Shown: positions 23,869 to 34,996, numbered from the stretch's first letter. The stretch: DNA of 64,000 nucleotides from Valencia hispanica (GCA_963556495.2 OY747702.1:56946786-57010785), one strand, 5' to 3'. Translations and numbers: made by a program. The notes: generated from the sequence alone by a model not told the origin.

Positions 23869-23869
23869 T

Positions 23870-24005
23870 ACATTGGGGTAAAAAAAGTATTTGGCAGCCA
23901 CTGATTGTCCAAGTTGTCCCACTTAAAAAGATGAGAGAGGTCTGTAATTTTCATCCTAGGTCCACTTCAACTGTAAGAGACAGAATGTAAAAATAAATAC
24001 ATCCA
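23870..24005. mobile_element. Tc1/mariner-type element end (shared with 60226-60430)
   Basis: GTATTTGGCAGCCACTGATT, AAGTTGTCCCACTTAAAAAG, AACTGTAAGAGACAGAATGT and CCAGGAAATCACA recur in the same order at 60240-60370. It is a known type of fish Tc1/mariner terminal sequence. No transposase is present. Confidence 0.7.
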
Positions 24006-24029
24006 GGAAATCACATTGTATGATTTTTT

Positions 24030-24500
24030 TAAACTACGACTCTGCTTCCTGGTCTGGACCCTGGGTTTTTAGTGTTTTGGAGGACTAATAAATCTGTCCG
24101 GAGAAAGAAGATCTGCTCTATTCAAAGTGGGATGGATTTTGTCTCTCCGGATCAGACCAGGTTTACCGCAAAACGTTTGGCAGTTATCAATGTAGCCCAC
24201 ATCGTTTTAAGAACACAACCTAAACAACCAGCGGCTGAATGACAGCATGCGGCTTAACATGTTGTCACTGGTCAGATCAAGCAGGGGAACAGAAAAATGA
24301 CAGAGTCCAACTTTGTTTTGGCAAACTTACACACCGAAGCAACACTTTTTTAGCATAAACGAGTGTCATTGTCAGTGCAGATACTGATTATACGGAAATT
24401 GTGCTGGGAGCACAAATTATGTTAGATCTGAACTGGTAAGACATTTTGCATTAGGTTTTTAAAAGTGGTGGGGAAAACACGGTCACCATAAATATTGTTC
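24030..24500 (-). pseudogene. SGNH-hydrolase-like retroelement protein relic
   Basis: On the minus strand, pieces read DNMLSRMLSFSRWLFR, NDVGYIDNCQTFCGKPGLIR and RRDKIHPTLNRADLLSPDRF. The D-x-x-H-P-T block matches block V of SGNH esterases, which fish retroelements often encode in their first ORF. Stops and frameshifts interrupt it. It is not the same sequence as the L2-A ORF1 at 30962, so it comes from another family. Confidence 0.6.
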
Positions 24501-25197
24501 CCGTCCCCTGCTAAAATGATGCCTATGCCAGAGTCAGAACCACACATGGAAATACAGCGTTACGTTGTTGTTTTTTTGCTCATTTCAGAACATCTGCATG
24601 GTTAAAATTTTTTGGGGAAATATTTAGATGGATTAATGCATTCCAAAAATAATCTGAGTTCATCATAACTTTTTAAAAGATGCTGCAGAAGCTTTAACGG
24701 AAATGATCATGAACCTTTTTTGAAAACAGCCATCCCGTAATTTATCCTTTTTGAGTGAACCGCTCAATGTGATAAAACTCATAGATTAAATCAGCCAGAT
24801 TTTCCAGCACAGCATGTGTAAACTGACGGGGATGAATTTCAGCTGATGGAAACGTGTACAACTGTGGAAAACATTTGGTACGTTTTCAGTGCAGAACAGC
24901 AATTATTCCTTTAAAATACTTTGTGTTTTGGGTTTTCCTTCCTTCAGTGTGTGTATTATAATTATTATAAGCACTGTTTAAGTTTAAATAATGTAATAAT
25001 CTTTCAATCTATTAGGTGTTTTGGCTGTTTTGTTAATTTCGATAATTTGAACATTTATAGTAGTTTTATCATCCTCATGGCATTTGCATTTGCATTTGTT
25101 CTGATAATCTGGATCTTTTATTACCACATGTAGTTAATTTATATTGCTTAGTGGTGTTTCCTGCCACAGGTGATTACTGCTCACCAATAGGCCCGTT
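24501..25197. other. AT-rich unique sequence, no gene seen
   Basis: The hydrophobic 70-codon frame at 24921-25133 is AT-driven and shows no domain. Confidence 0.4.
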
Positions 25198-25310
25198 GCA
25201 AAAACAAATTTTGCTGGCCAATATATTGCTCCAGAAATTATTGCAATAAACAGTAATATTGTTGTTTTAAAACCATTTATAACTCATGTAATAATAATGC
25301 ATGTACACCC
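25198..25310. mobile_element. hAT-type terminal fragment
   Basis: TAGGCCCGTTGCAAAAACAA, ATTTTGCTGG and AGAAATTATTGCAATAAACA are paralleled in inverted orientation at 52070-52152, which ends in GTGACAGGCCT. This is the terminal sequence of a widespread fish DNA transposon. The opposite terminus was not found nearby. Confidence 0.65.
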
Positions 25311-25329
25311 TCTGCCCCTGTATGAAAGA

Positions 25330-25845
25330 TTAAAAAAGATGCAAATCTCATCTCACAGTTTAAAGACCCTGGACAGTACTTCCCACATGACAGCGGGAAA
25401 CAGAATGGCTGTCTGTTGGAGCCCATTTTCTTGCACAGTACCGCAAAGATCGGAGCTTTGACAGGATGTTTGGATGTAGTTGACTGTGCCGAAGACATCG
25501 ATCATTAAATCATTCAGCTCGGGACTCGGCTGTTTAGACGCCAGTGCGTCGCAGTGAATAATGCAACGCGTGCACAATATTGGGGGAGACGGGCTTCATG
25601 AACGCCTGCAGCGCATGGAAACTCGCCTACTATGTACAAAACCTCAGGCGCATTTTCACTATCGGACCTTCAGGGTAATTTTACCAGATCTCTTTCTGAT
25701 GGGGTAATCTGTTGGCCCGCTCCTTTCAGCCACCATGTCTCCATACACAGTGCGCCCTTTAAGGAATCAACTAAAGACATCCGCATATCACAGCATATTT
25801 CGGGGGGACCACCACTCGGCGCCCCCCCTACTTTGGGAACCACTG
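25330..25845 (-). mobile_element. hAT (ZBED-type) transposase remnant with terminus
   Basis: The minus frame at 25353-25577 reads CTRCIIHCDALASKQPSPEL, then NDLMIDVFGTVNYIQ and WEVLSRVFKL. This follows the CIIH-x-EAL ... PEL ... RVFEL order of hAT transposases related to the ZBED5/GTF2IRD2 group. The right end GGGAACCACTG (to 25845) matches the CAGTGGTTCCC terminus of such elements. A MITE fragment shared with 57051-57575 occupies about 25626-25805 and separates the transposase piece from the terminus. The left terminus is missing. Confidence 0.75.
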
Positions 25846-26022
25846 GGTTGACCTAGGAAGAGCAAATCATGAAAATCTCCTAAAGATGAGTACGAATTTG
25901 ACTGAATAGAAAAATAAAACTTTATTGAACATAATATCTCTTTTCAAAGGCTTTGTGATTTGTTATAATCAAATTAATTTGTTTTGTCTCAGAAACCTGC
26001 CTACAGCAGGAGGATTGTGTGT

Positions 26023-28057
26023 ATAAATGAATCAACTTTTTTCGCACTGGACTTAGCTCCTGGGTCTTGGTCTTTGTGCGCTGCGGGGAGCTGGGGTCAG
26101 GCGTTTGCCCGGGTTCGGTCGGACCTGCGGGCGGACTGGCCGGGTAGTGGGTGTGCAGGGCAGGTGGGTGGGGCGCTGGGTTTGGTTGCCTGCCGGGCCA
26201 TTGAGCAGCAGTGGTCGTTCCACAAGGGAATGGGGATGGTGGATGTCGGCCTGGTGGGTTTGCCGCCCGGTTCATCGGTTTGGTTCTGGTCTGGGTGGGT
26301 ACGTCGCCTGGGTGTCTAGTGTCTTTTGTGTTCTGTTAGTAGAGCGAATGTCAGGGTAGGTTTAGTTCTCCTTCTGGGATGGGGCTGGGGGGACTGCCTT
26401 GGGGTCCGTGGGGCTTGGTGGTGCTGTGGCCGTGGGCCCCGGGTTGAACGTCCTATGGCCTCCCTCCACTGGTGGATCCCGGTGAACAGCGGGGCCTATT
26501 GGGGTCAGTGGGGGAGCTGGCTCCTTGGGAAGACATTTTGTCTCCCAGTCCTTCCCTCCCCATCCCCAAACACCTCTGTCCACCCGCTCCATCACTTTAC
26601 CACTCATATAGGGTCTTGGGGCATGGGCACATCACTGGGGTGCTCCCGTGGCTTCCTGGGTCCCAATTTTAATATACAACTTAGACACTCCCACTAATAA
26701 CATTTTTTATGCGACACACATGTAGGGACTTTGGGGTGGGCACACTTTTCGGCATCCAGAGGGGGAGCGGTTCAATCAGCTTCACTTCTGGTGCCGGTGC
26801 CCACTGTTAAACCACATACAGACACTGAGGGCTTGGGGTGGGGGTTGGGGGATGTGTGGCTGCCTTCCCCACATCCCACCCCTCTGTTATAAATGCACAT
26901 TATTACAACACGCATCAACACCATACTCGAGTGGGAGGATAGAGGCTAGGGGTCTTCTTACACCCCTGTTCGCTACCGGCCATCAGGGGTTGGGGTCCGG
27001 AGGAAAATCAGGTGGTCTGGTCGGGGTCCTGGGCTGTCGGGCTGCCTCGCCACTGTGGGGCCCTTGGCGGTCTGCTTGTCTCCGTCCTTGAAGGTAGGGG
27101 GTCCATCTCCTGGGTCCGGGGGCTGGTGGCTCTACTGGGGCATCGGTACCTGGACCTGGGAGGATGAAGTGTGTATGGGGTGTGTGAGTGAGGGTACAGC
27201 GTCATTTCTTGGGTGTCATGGACCGGCCCCCCCTGGGCCCCTGCATAGTAGCCGCTGGACGCTGGACGTTCCCCTGGGGTTCTCCTTTGCTCCTCTCTTG
27301 GGGGGATGCGGTCGGCCCCGCCCAGGGCTGCCTGGGGGTCCTTTGGACGTCTTGGCTCCGATCTCCTTCATGTCTGCATCAATTCCTGGGAGACGGATTG
27401 ATGTCTGCTCACACCAGCTATCGAAGACTCTTATGGAGAAACCTTTTATGCACCAGCATGCTAACACACACACATAGATGTGGGGTCTCTGGTGTTTACA
27501 GATATATTCTTGGGCTGAGGTTATCATTACTAGAGCTTGATTAATCGGTACCATGAGTTTTTCTGTGACATTGTTGTTGTATTTTTAAATCCATTCTTGT
27601 GTGATTTGGTTGTGTAGTTCTTAGTTCACGATGTTAGGTTTGTTTTGTCAATGTTCCTTTTTCGTGTTTTGTTTTGGTTTTCCCCCTCTCTCTGCCGTCC
27701 TGTGGGTATGGAGGCAGACCTCAAAGTTTTCCTGTGTTTTCTTTGTTCCCTTTCCTCTCTTGTATTTTCAATTCACCCTCTCTGCCTACCTCTCTTCTTC
27801 ATCTTCTTTCTTTCTTCCCCTTAAATTTCTGTCTCCGTGTCCATAACATTAGGAAATAAAACTCCCATCAATTCATAATAAAGATTTTTCACACATATAT
27901 CCAGTGGAGTACTATAGCAAAAGCTGTACTGCTCCGCTTGTGAAAGTAAATCTATTGGGCTTCTCCTTGGTACTCAGACACCAATTCTGAGCTCCACACT
28001 GCCAAACAGGACACATAAAAATTTTTTTTTTTAAATAAATAAATAAATGAATCAACT
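26023..28057 (+). mobile_element. GC-rich LINE, copy 3, 5'-truncated, 15-bp TSD
   Basis: ATAAATGAATCAACT occurs at 26023-26037 and again at 28043-28057, a perfect 15-bp target duplication. The element between them is in sense orientation and ends with AATAAAG (near 27880) and a T/A-rich tail with AAAT repeats. The first 1.5 kb is strongly GC-rich and the last 0.5 kb pyrimidine-rich, a 3'-UTR character. Compared with copies 1 and 2 it lacks a middle segment, with the join near 27240. Long frames across 25984-27544 are by-products of GC richness. The coding part and clade are unknown. Confidence 0.93.
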
Positions 28058-28339
28058 CCTTCCAATTATTTACATTTTCACATTCATCGAAGCACTGGGC
28101 GAGGAGGAGTAGTAGCACCCATTTTTCATTCATTAATCCCAGACCAACTAATAGCTACAGTTCTTTTGAACATCTAACTCCTTAGGTTTCCACATTTAAG
28201 TTGCAAAGCACTAAGACGACTTTTATCTGTGGTTTTGTATCTTGCAGCTTCTACTTGACACATATTTGTGAAGTAAAACATTAAGGCTTTTGCTATCTAT
28301 TAAGGCAATGTGAAGGTGGTCTGCAGCAGTGGGATAGAC

Positions 28340-29110
28340 CTATGAAGACTTCCTTGGAGTTCTGCACTTTAGTTCTTTTGAAGTATGATATGCCCTTACG
28401 GGCAAGAATTTCTTTTTTCTTCCTGCAGCCTCAGGTAAAATAACTAATTGCTCTGGAGTGCGTCTTTCTACATAAACTTCCAGGGGAATTTTGAGATGTC
28501 TGGCCTTCCAAAGCCAACATGGGCAGCCAGGTTCAGATAACAGCAATTGTTTTGGTTCAGGCTGGGATTTGTTGCATCAGCCTTAAAGTCTTTCAGTGGT
28601 CTCAATGGCAACTCCAAACAGCCAAATTGGGGGTCAGTTTTCACCAAGCCGGCTGAAAACCTCTCCGAGTTGTTTTTCCACACCGTGGACGAGTCCCTAA
28701 ACCGCAGCTAGCTTGCTTAGAGCATCCAGCTTGCAATTTAGCTCACATAACGCACAAGTCTGAGTGGTAACAGCACTGCACATCCCTTCGTTAAGCTCAG
28801 ACAGCTTGCCAATTGCTGCCGACAGCTTTTAAAACTTGCAATACATCAGGAATCCACCCATACCAAACAGCAGAAACGCGGTTATCATTAAGACAATTGT
28901 ATAGATGTCTTCAACGTGTTCCACGAACAGCAGCGACAGACACATGATCTTCCACATACCCCAGGAATCCATCACGTATCCAGCCGCATGCGTTCCATCA
29001 GGACAGGAGAGCTCTTCCTTAGCCATTCTATGGGTAGAAAAAAATTGATTGATTGCATTAAGAGACCAGCTGACCAGTGCCATGTTTGAGTTTTTAGGAG
29101 TGAAATGCAA
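28340..29110 (-). pseudogene. Decayed reading frame with membrane segment, family unknown
   Basis: The first piece (29110-28829, 93 codons) contains MAKEELSCPDGTHAAGYVMD, then a hydrophobic stretch including IYTIVLMITAFLLFGMGGFL and a basic end (MYCKF). In the same frame, across a stop, follow KLSAAIGKLSELNEG and CELNCKLDALSKLA, which look like an amphipathic helix with leucine heptads, and further on EKQLGEVFSRLGEN. The last in-frame piece (28546-28340) is basic. Four or more stops separate the pieces, and an overlapping frame at 28468-28683 also looks protein-like, so frameshifts are likely. I do not recognise the family. A membrane-anchored coiled-coil protein of a retroelement is one possibility. 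Confidence 0.4.
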
Positions 29111-29263
29111 AGAAAGGCTCCAGATAGGCTAAGAAGAGCAAACAGGAAAAACTGGGAACGGGGAGGAAAAGAAAAAGCGTCCTTCCACACAGACAGCAGG
29201 AAATACAGCCTGCTATGCCCGATATCAAGAAATTTGTGGGTGTAGCCAATTACAGAATAGTCG

Positions 29264-29385
29264 TGAGAGTTAAAAAAATAAAGGCAACTGGACTTCTCTT
29301 GCTATCTTGAAGACGTTTCACCTCTCATCAAAAAAGGCTTCTTCTGTTCTGCAACTTGGAGTATCAGCCTGATTTAGTTCAATAC
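29264..29385. repeat. Interspersed repeat shared with 48648-48790
   Basis: GCAACTGGACTTCTCTTGCT, ATCTTGAAGACGTTTCACCT, CTCATC and GGCTTCTTC are paralleled at 48655-48725. This is a common teleost retroelement-derived repeat; its class is not resolved here. Confidence 0.7.
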
Positions 29386-29483
29386 AGATAATTCATGATT
29401 TATCAAAGGTGGGTACTTTTCGCATGGGTGCAGGATGTTTTGAATCATGTCCTACCTTCATTAAATAAAACCAGTGCATTTAA

Positions 29484-29890
29484 ATGCAGCGGGAGCGGTG
29501 GTTTTGCTGTGGCTGGCTGGGTGCTCTCCAGGTGGATCTTGGGTGGAGGTGGGGGTCTTGGCCTTGCCTCCACTGGGCGCCCTGTGTCGGTGCCTCGGCT
29601 GCTGCTGTTAATCTACCGCTGCCGGAGCAGATGGCTCCTCTGATGGCGTTTCCTTGCATGGTTCATCTACACTCGGCCCAATGTCCTTTATTACTTTTTC
29701 TTTTAACTGTGTGTGTGCATAGGGGTTGGGTTGGGTGGAGGGGGGTATAACTGTGACTGTACTTTTAAATCTGTGGGGGAGGGAAGGGAAGGTGGTTTTA
29801 TGTGGGGTCATTTTAATCTGTAAAGCACTTTGTGATGCAACTTCTTGTATGAAAAGCGCTTTATAAATAAAGTTTGATTTGATTTGATAA
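29484..29890 (+). mobile_element. L2-C LINE 3'-UTR, 5'-truncated
   Basis: It matches 58385-58775 nearly base for base, from GGTGCTCTCCAGGTGGA through GTAAAGCACTTTGTGATGCA to the terminal AAATAAAGTTTGATTTGATT. The 5-bp tail unit is TGATT. No coding region remains. Confidence 0.9.
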
Positions 29891-30799
29891 ATAAATATTT
29901 AAGAAATATTTGAATAAGGCCAAAAAACTAAAACCAGATCAAATCTGTTAAGCTGTTGGTTTCACAAATTGCTTTGATAAAAACAACAAAACGTGCAAGT
30001 TCTATAGAATTCTATTGACTCGCACTCCTTTCAAGGCAAACAAAAGATTTATTTTGTTGCAACCGATCAAAAGAAGCAACTGGAATAAACAGATGATTTA
30101 AAATGCAACAATCTGCAGTGATCACTTCATATCAGGTAAGCCTTGGCCAGCTGGTCACGCTACAATTTTTTGTTGTCAGTCATTTTGACTGACAGGGTCA
30201 AGAAGTCCGCTCATAATCTATTTTTACCCGTCAATTTTTAAGATGATAATAATGGCACATTCAGTAGCATTTGATTTTCATTCAATTAATAAGTTACATG
30301 TATTAATTATGAACATTTCCAGTGCTGTGGCCTGAACGCTTGGCATGGAGCTGAACTGCGCTCCCATTTCTGAGGCTGAATCTGTGCTTTGTAGCCACAT
30401 GAGACCGGAATTACAAGTGCCACTTCAGCCAAAGTTTTGAAATCAGGAGACATCTATCTGATTGAAGTGATCAGAATTTGTAACGATTCTCTGATAGATG
30501 GCTTTTCTGATCGCTTCAGTGGGTGGAAATCCCTTCACGCGTTCCCTCTGCATCAACTGCAGCAAATCTGTCCCCGCAGGTCTGTGTACGGTGCGGTCAC
30601 AGATGCCCTGAAGCATTCAGTACGGTGTCCAGGTCTGAGATGATGCTCAGATGCTCCCATGGGAATCTTGTTTTGATTGATTAGTTACGTGAACTGTGTA
30701 TAAAGTTGAAAACGTCTGAGTGTCGGGCACCAAGTGGTCAGGTGTGGGAATTGCAATCTGTCAAAATGATTTTTCCGTCACTGTTTAAAAAAAAAAAGT
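29891..30799. other. Unique sequence, no gene seen
   Basis: Two plus-strand frames (30437-30643 and the start of 30706-30981) lack recognisable domains. The latter runs into the 5' part of the L2-A element. Confidence 0.4.
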
Positions 30800-30961
30800 C
30801 AATGGAAAATATTCGGTTAATGCGACCCCTGGCTTTGGTTAACAAACAACCTAACACCAGCAACTGCAGGATAATCGCAAATAATACCAACATGAACTAT
30901 CTAAAGGGCAGGCATCTCTTTCTGCACCCAGGTTACATCCGCTGTAAACAGATTCGCAGCC

Positions 30962-31849
30962 TTGAGTTCCCCGAAAGATGACGCAGCCCCCAGGACCAGT
31001 CAAAGCCACCAGGAGAAACCCAGCCGCATCAAACGGACACATAACAAAGTAAGAGCCCCCCCAGCAAAGATTGTTATCATACAAGACGGATCAATTAATG
31101 GAACTGAGGCTTTTTGTAGCAAGAATACCAAAGTTTATAGCTGCTACAAAAATACAGTGAGAGAAATATCAGAAAAAATCCCTAAAATCTTGGACCAACA
31201 TCCTGCTTTGGAAAAGCTTGTCATTCACGCTGGATCAGCAGATATCGCGATGAGACAATCAGAGATTCTGAAGAGAGACTTTTCTGATCTCCTACAGAGA
31301 CTTGATGGACTTAACGTAAACATCCTCATCAGCGGACCAGTCCCTGAAGGGAATGATGAAAGATTTAGCAGACTCCACATGCTCCATAAATGGTTGAAGA
31401 AACAATCAGCTGAGAAGTCGTTCACATTTATTAATAATTTCAAAGTATTTGGAAGTGCCAATCATCTGTTCAAAGAAGGGATGCGCTATTTGAACAAGGC
31501 CGGAGTAAGGCTCTTAGCAGCAAACATTTTTTCTTATCAAAATCAGAAAGCAAAACACTTGCTCCCAAAAGCTTACCTTGAGGCGCCCATGGATATCAGA
31601 GAACAAAAACAGCAAGTCATGATGACACCACAGGACCGAACAGATAAACAACCATCAGAGATCAAGTCTTCATCTTCCTGTGACTCAGCCACATCAAATG
31701 AGTCTCCATTTAGAAACTTTACAGACAGACTGAACGAGCAAATCAAATTTGGGACACAATTAACACCTAAACTTAGACTACACCAAACGCCTGGGACTAG
31801 TGTCAATAAGCCTGGGAGCTTCCCCCCACTGATTATTACAGATATTTGA
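30962..31849 (+). pseudogene. L2-A ORF1, SGNH-hydrolase-like protein
   Basis: The 295-codon frame is uninterrupted but begins at TTG and has no early in-frame ATG, so the original start has been lost or lies in a shifted frame upstream. Residues 37-45 (IVIIQDGSI) occupy the place of block I, normally GDS. Residues 87-95 (VIHAGSADI) correspond to block III, normally G-x-ND. Residues 124-160 include ISGPVPEGNDERFSRL and FINNF, conserved in fish L2/CR1 ORF1 proteins. Residues 171-180 (KEGMRYLNKA) stand where the catalytic D-x-x-H is expected. All expected catalytic positions are changed, so hydrolase activity is unlikely although length and fold blocks are kept. Residues 200-295 are a polar tail. 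Confidence 0.8.
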
Positions 31850-31852
31850 TAT

Positions 31853-34827
31853 TTGAGGGAACCGGGCAATAAATCCACCCCTACCGTCTCCCAGAATTCA
31901 CCCGGCACCCCTGAGGCTATATCAGTGATTATCAGCAGCAGGAAACATAAACCGTTAACCACACGCTCTCATATTAAACAAAATCTCAAATTGCTAACCT
32001 GTCAGAAGGTTCAGCTGCCCATCATCACAATACTTAAGTTAGCTTTATTAAACATTAGATCTCTATCCGGGAAGTCTTTTCTTATCAATGACTTCATCAC
32101 TGAGCATAATTTACACGCCCTTTTTTTATCAGAAACTTGGCTAGATGAAAATAATGAAACAACTTCATTAATAGAATCTAGTCCTCCAAATTATAATTTC
32201 TTAAGCGAGAACAGAAAACACAAACGAGGTGGAGGTGTAGCCACCATCTTTCACAACTCAATGAACTTTAAAAAGGTAACTCTGGGCACGTTTGATTCTT
32301 TTGAATACCTAGCCACCCAGATAAATGAGCCTAACAAAGTGTTATTTCTAAGTTTATATAAACCACCAAAACTTAACTTCTTTAATGATTTCAATGACCT
32401 TCTTTCTGTAATATGTATCGACTATGACCAACTAATCATCATGGGGGACTTTAACATCCATACCGACAACCCCCAAGATAGACAAGCAAAAACATTAGAT
32501 GATACTCTCCACAACTTCGGACTGATCCAGCATGTCAAACAACCAACACACAATAAAGGACACACTCTGGACTTGAACTTCTGACATCTCTGTAATTAAT
32601 ATTGCATTATCTGACCATTTCTGCATTTTCTTTGAAAGTACCATCTCTGCTAAATTATGCAGCCACAGTAAGACCACTATAAAAAAGGGTTTTCTAGGGG
32701 ACAGTTCAGTAGAAACCTTTAAACGTATTTATCCTTCCACCACATCCCCCTCATCTCCCAACTCAAACTCAGTAAATAAGTTGGTAGATAATTTGCTTGC
32801 GAAAATCTCAGACTTAATGGATTCCATTGCTCCAACTAAAGTGAAAGTAGTCTCAGGTAGAAAAAAGTCTCAGTGGACAAGTAATCCACTGGTACGTAGT
32901 GAAAAAAGAGAGTGTCGACGAGCCGAGAGAAAATGCCGGAAAACTCGACTCCAGGTTCACTGTGAGATCTACAAAGAGAGACTGAATAGATATCAGCTAA
33001 CTATAAAAGATGCTAGGGAATTGTTCTTTTCTGAAATCATCAACAGAAACATTAATAATGCACGGACTCTATTTGCAACAGTGGAAAGACTAACTAATCC
33101 TTTAGTGACAGTAGCCCCTGAACTAAACTCTACCAGGGCCAGCTTTTTCACTGAAAAGATTCTAACAATTAGACGGTCAATCTGTACCTCAATATCGAAC
33201 CCACAACCAGTGCCATCCCCAATCAACAACAATGTAGAGAAAATGTCTGAATTCCACGAATTAAACCAGAACAGCCTTGAAAAAAATCATTATCCAATTA
33301 AGCTCCTCCTCCTGCTGTCTTGATATCCTACCCACAGCTTTTCTAAAGAAGGTTCTTCCTGTTATTGGTTCTGATCTTGTTCAAATAGTGAACTCATCAC
33401 TGCTATCAGGTGTCTTCCCTCAGGCTTTAAAAACAGCAGTTATTAAACCACTGCTAAAGAAGAAAAATCTGGACAACACATTAATGTAGAACTACAGGCC
33501 AATCTCTAATCTCCCAGTCATCAGTAAGATTATTGAAAAAGCTGTGTTTCAGCAGTTAAATGGCTTCATAACAATGACAAACCGTTTTGATGCTTTTCAG
33601 TCTGGTTTCCGCGCTCACCACAGCACCGAGACTGTCCTCGTCAAAGTATTTAATGACATCCGCATAAATACAGACTGTGGAAGAACCACAGTGCTGGTTC
33701 TGTTGGACCTCAGTGCAGCATTTGACACTGTTGATCATGATATTTTATTGGAACGACTGGAGAGCTGGGTCGGACTCTCTGGTACAGTACTTGGCTGGTT
33801 CGAGTCTTACCTAAAGAACAGGGACTTCTATGTTTCAATAGGAAACTTTTCATCAGAACGAACAGAAATCACATGTGGGGTGCCCCAGGTCTCCATCCTG
33901 GGGCCCCTCTTATTTAATATCTACATGCTCCCACTAGGCAAGATTATAGCAACCAATAACATTAGCTACCATAACTACGCAGATGACACTCAGCTCTACA
34001 TTACAATGTCACCAGGTGACTCTGAACCCATTCAAACCCTAAATCAATGCATTGACCAAATAAATGGATGGATGTGCCATAACTTTCTCCAGCTGAATAG
34101 AAACAAAACTGAAGTGATTATTTTTGGACCCAAGGAGGAACGATCAAGAGTCAGCACACAGCTTCAATTAATACAGCTAGAAACTACTGATCAGGTTCGT
34201 AACCTAGGTGTAGTAATGGACTCAGACCTGAACCTCCAGGGTCACATAAAGGCAATAACAAGGTCAGCGTTCTATCACCTGAAGAACATCTCTAGGATTA
34301 AAGGACTGATTTTGCAACGCGACCTAGAAAAACTCATCCATGCGTTTATCTTTAGTCGGATTGATTACTGCAACAGCATCTTCACAAGTCTGCCTAAAAG
34401 GTCAATCAGACAGCTGCAGCTGATCCAGAACGCTGCAGCTCGCGTCCTCACTAGAACCAGGAAAGTAGAGCACATCACCCCAGTTCTAAAGTCCTTACAC
34501 TGGCTCCCTGTAGCTCAGAGAATAGACTTTAAAATACTTTTACTAGTTTATAAATCATTACATGGCTTAGCACCAAAATATGTTGAAGACCTGTTGTCAT
34601 GGTACCAACCACCAAGACCACTCAGGTCCTCCAACTCTAGCCTACTAAACATCCCTAGACTCAGAACTAAACATGGAGAAGCAGCTTTCACTTTTTATGC
34701 TCCCCTTATCTGGAACAGACTTCCTGACGAGTGTAGAGCTGCTGAAACTCTGAACTGCTTTAAATCGAGACTAAAAACCATCTGTTTAGAATTGCCTTTG
34801 AGTAAATGCTTGATGTCATATGTATGA
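31853..34827 (+). pseudogene. L2-A ORF2, endonuclease-reverse transcriptase
   Basis: The endonuclease (31853-32584) shows LALLNIRSL, FLSETWLDE, RGGGVA and IMGDFNIHTDN, and breaks after HTLDLNF with a stop and frame change. The linker (32600-33320) runs in another frame. The reverse transcriptase frame (33277-34827) has one nonsense codon at 33487-33489, just before [13 protein letters not shown]. It then carries [29 protein letters not shown] (motif A Asp), [10 protein letters not shown] (the usual GVPQGS has Val for Gly) and [10 protein letters not shown], and ends with the L2-type C-terminal [20 protein letters not shown] and LIWNRLP blocks. Two frameshifts (near 32580 and 33290) and one stop prevent function, but all catalytic aspartates are intact. 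Confidence 0.9.
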
Positions 34828-34996
34828 AATGTGTTCATGCTCTCTTGCTTTTTTTTATTTTTCTCTTGCTTTATTGTGTATCATGTGTGTTTCTTTTATG
34901 TGTTTCTTTTAAATCACCAAATCATGTAAAGCACCTTGAATTACCCTGCTGTTGAAAGTGTGCTATACAAATAAAATTGCCTTGCCTTGCCTTGCT

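Larger units (their letters stand above)
30800..34996 (+). mobile_element. L2-A LINE, near full length
   Basis: This is the most complete retrotransposon in the window. It holds an SGNH-type ORF1 (30962-31849), then ORF2 with endonuclease and reverse transcriptase (31853-34827), a short 3'-UTR, and the terminal module GTAAAGCACCTTGAATTACC ending in TTGCC repeats (34977-34995). The 5' limit is approximate because no target duplication was found. Related fragments lie at 38-113, 21852-21920, 23354-23426, 36365-39368 (antisense) and 50320-50474. Inactivated by frameshifts and a stop. Confidence 0.9.

Noticed and set aside
25984..27544. Several long overlapping plus and minus frames (80-140 codons)
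   Set aside because: They arise from the high GC content of the LINE 3'-UTR, overlap in several frames and have no domain.
28468..28683. 71-codon minus frame overlapping the unknown decayed frame
   Set aside because: It may be the same protein in a shifted frame, so it was not listed as a separate gene.
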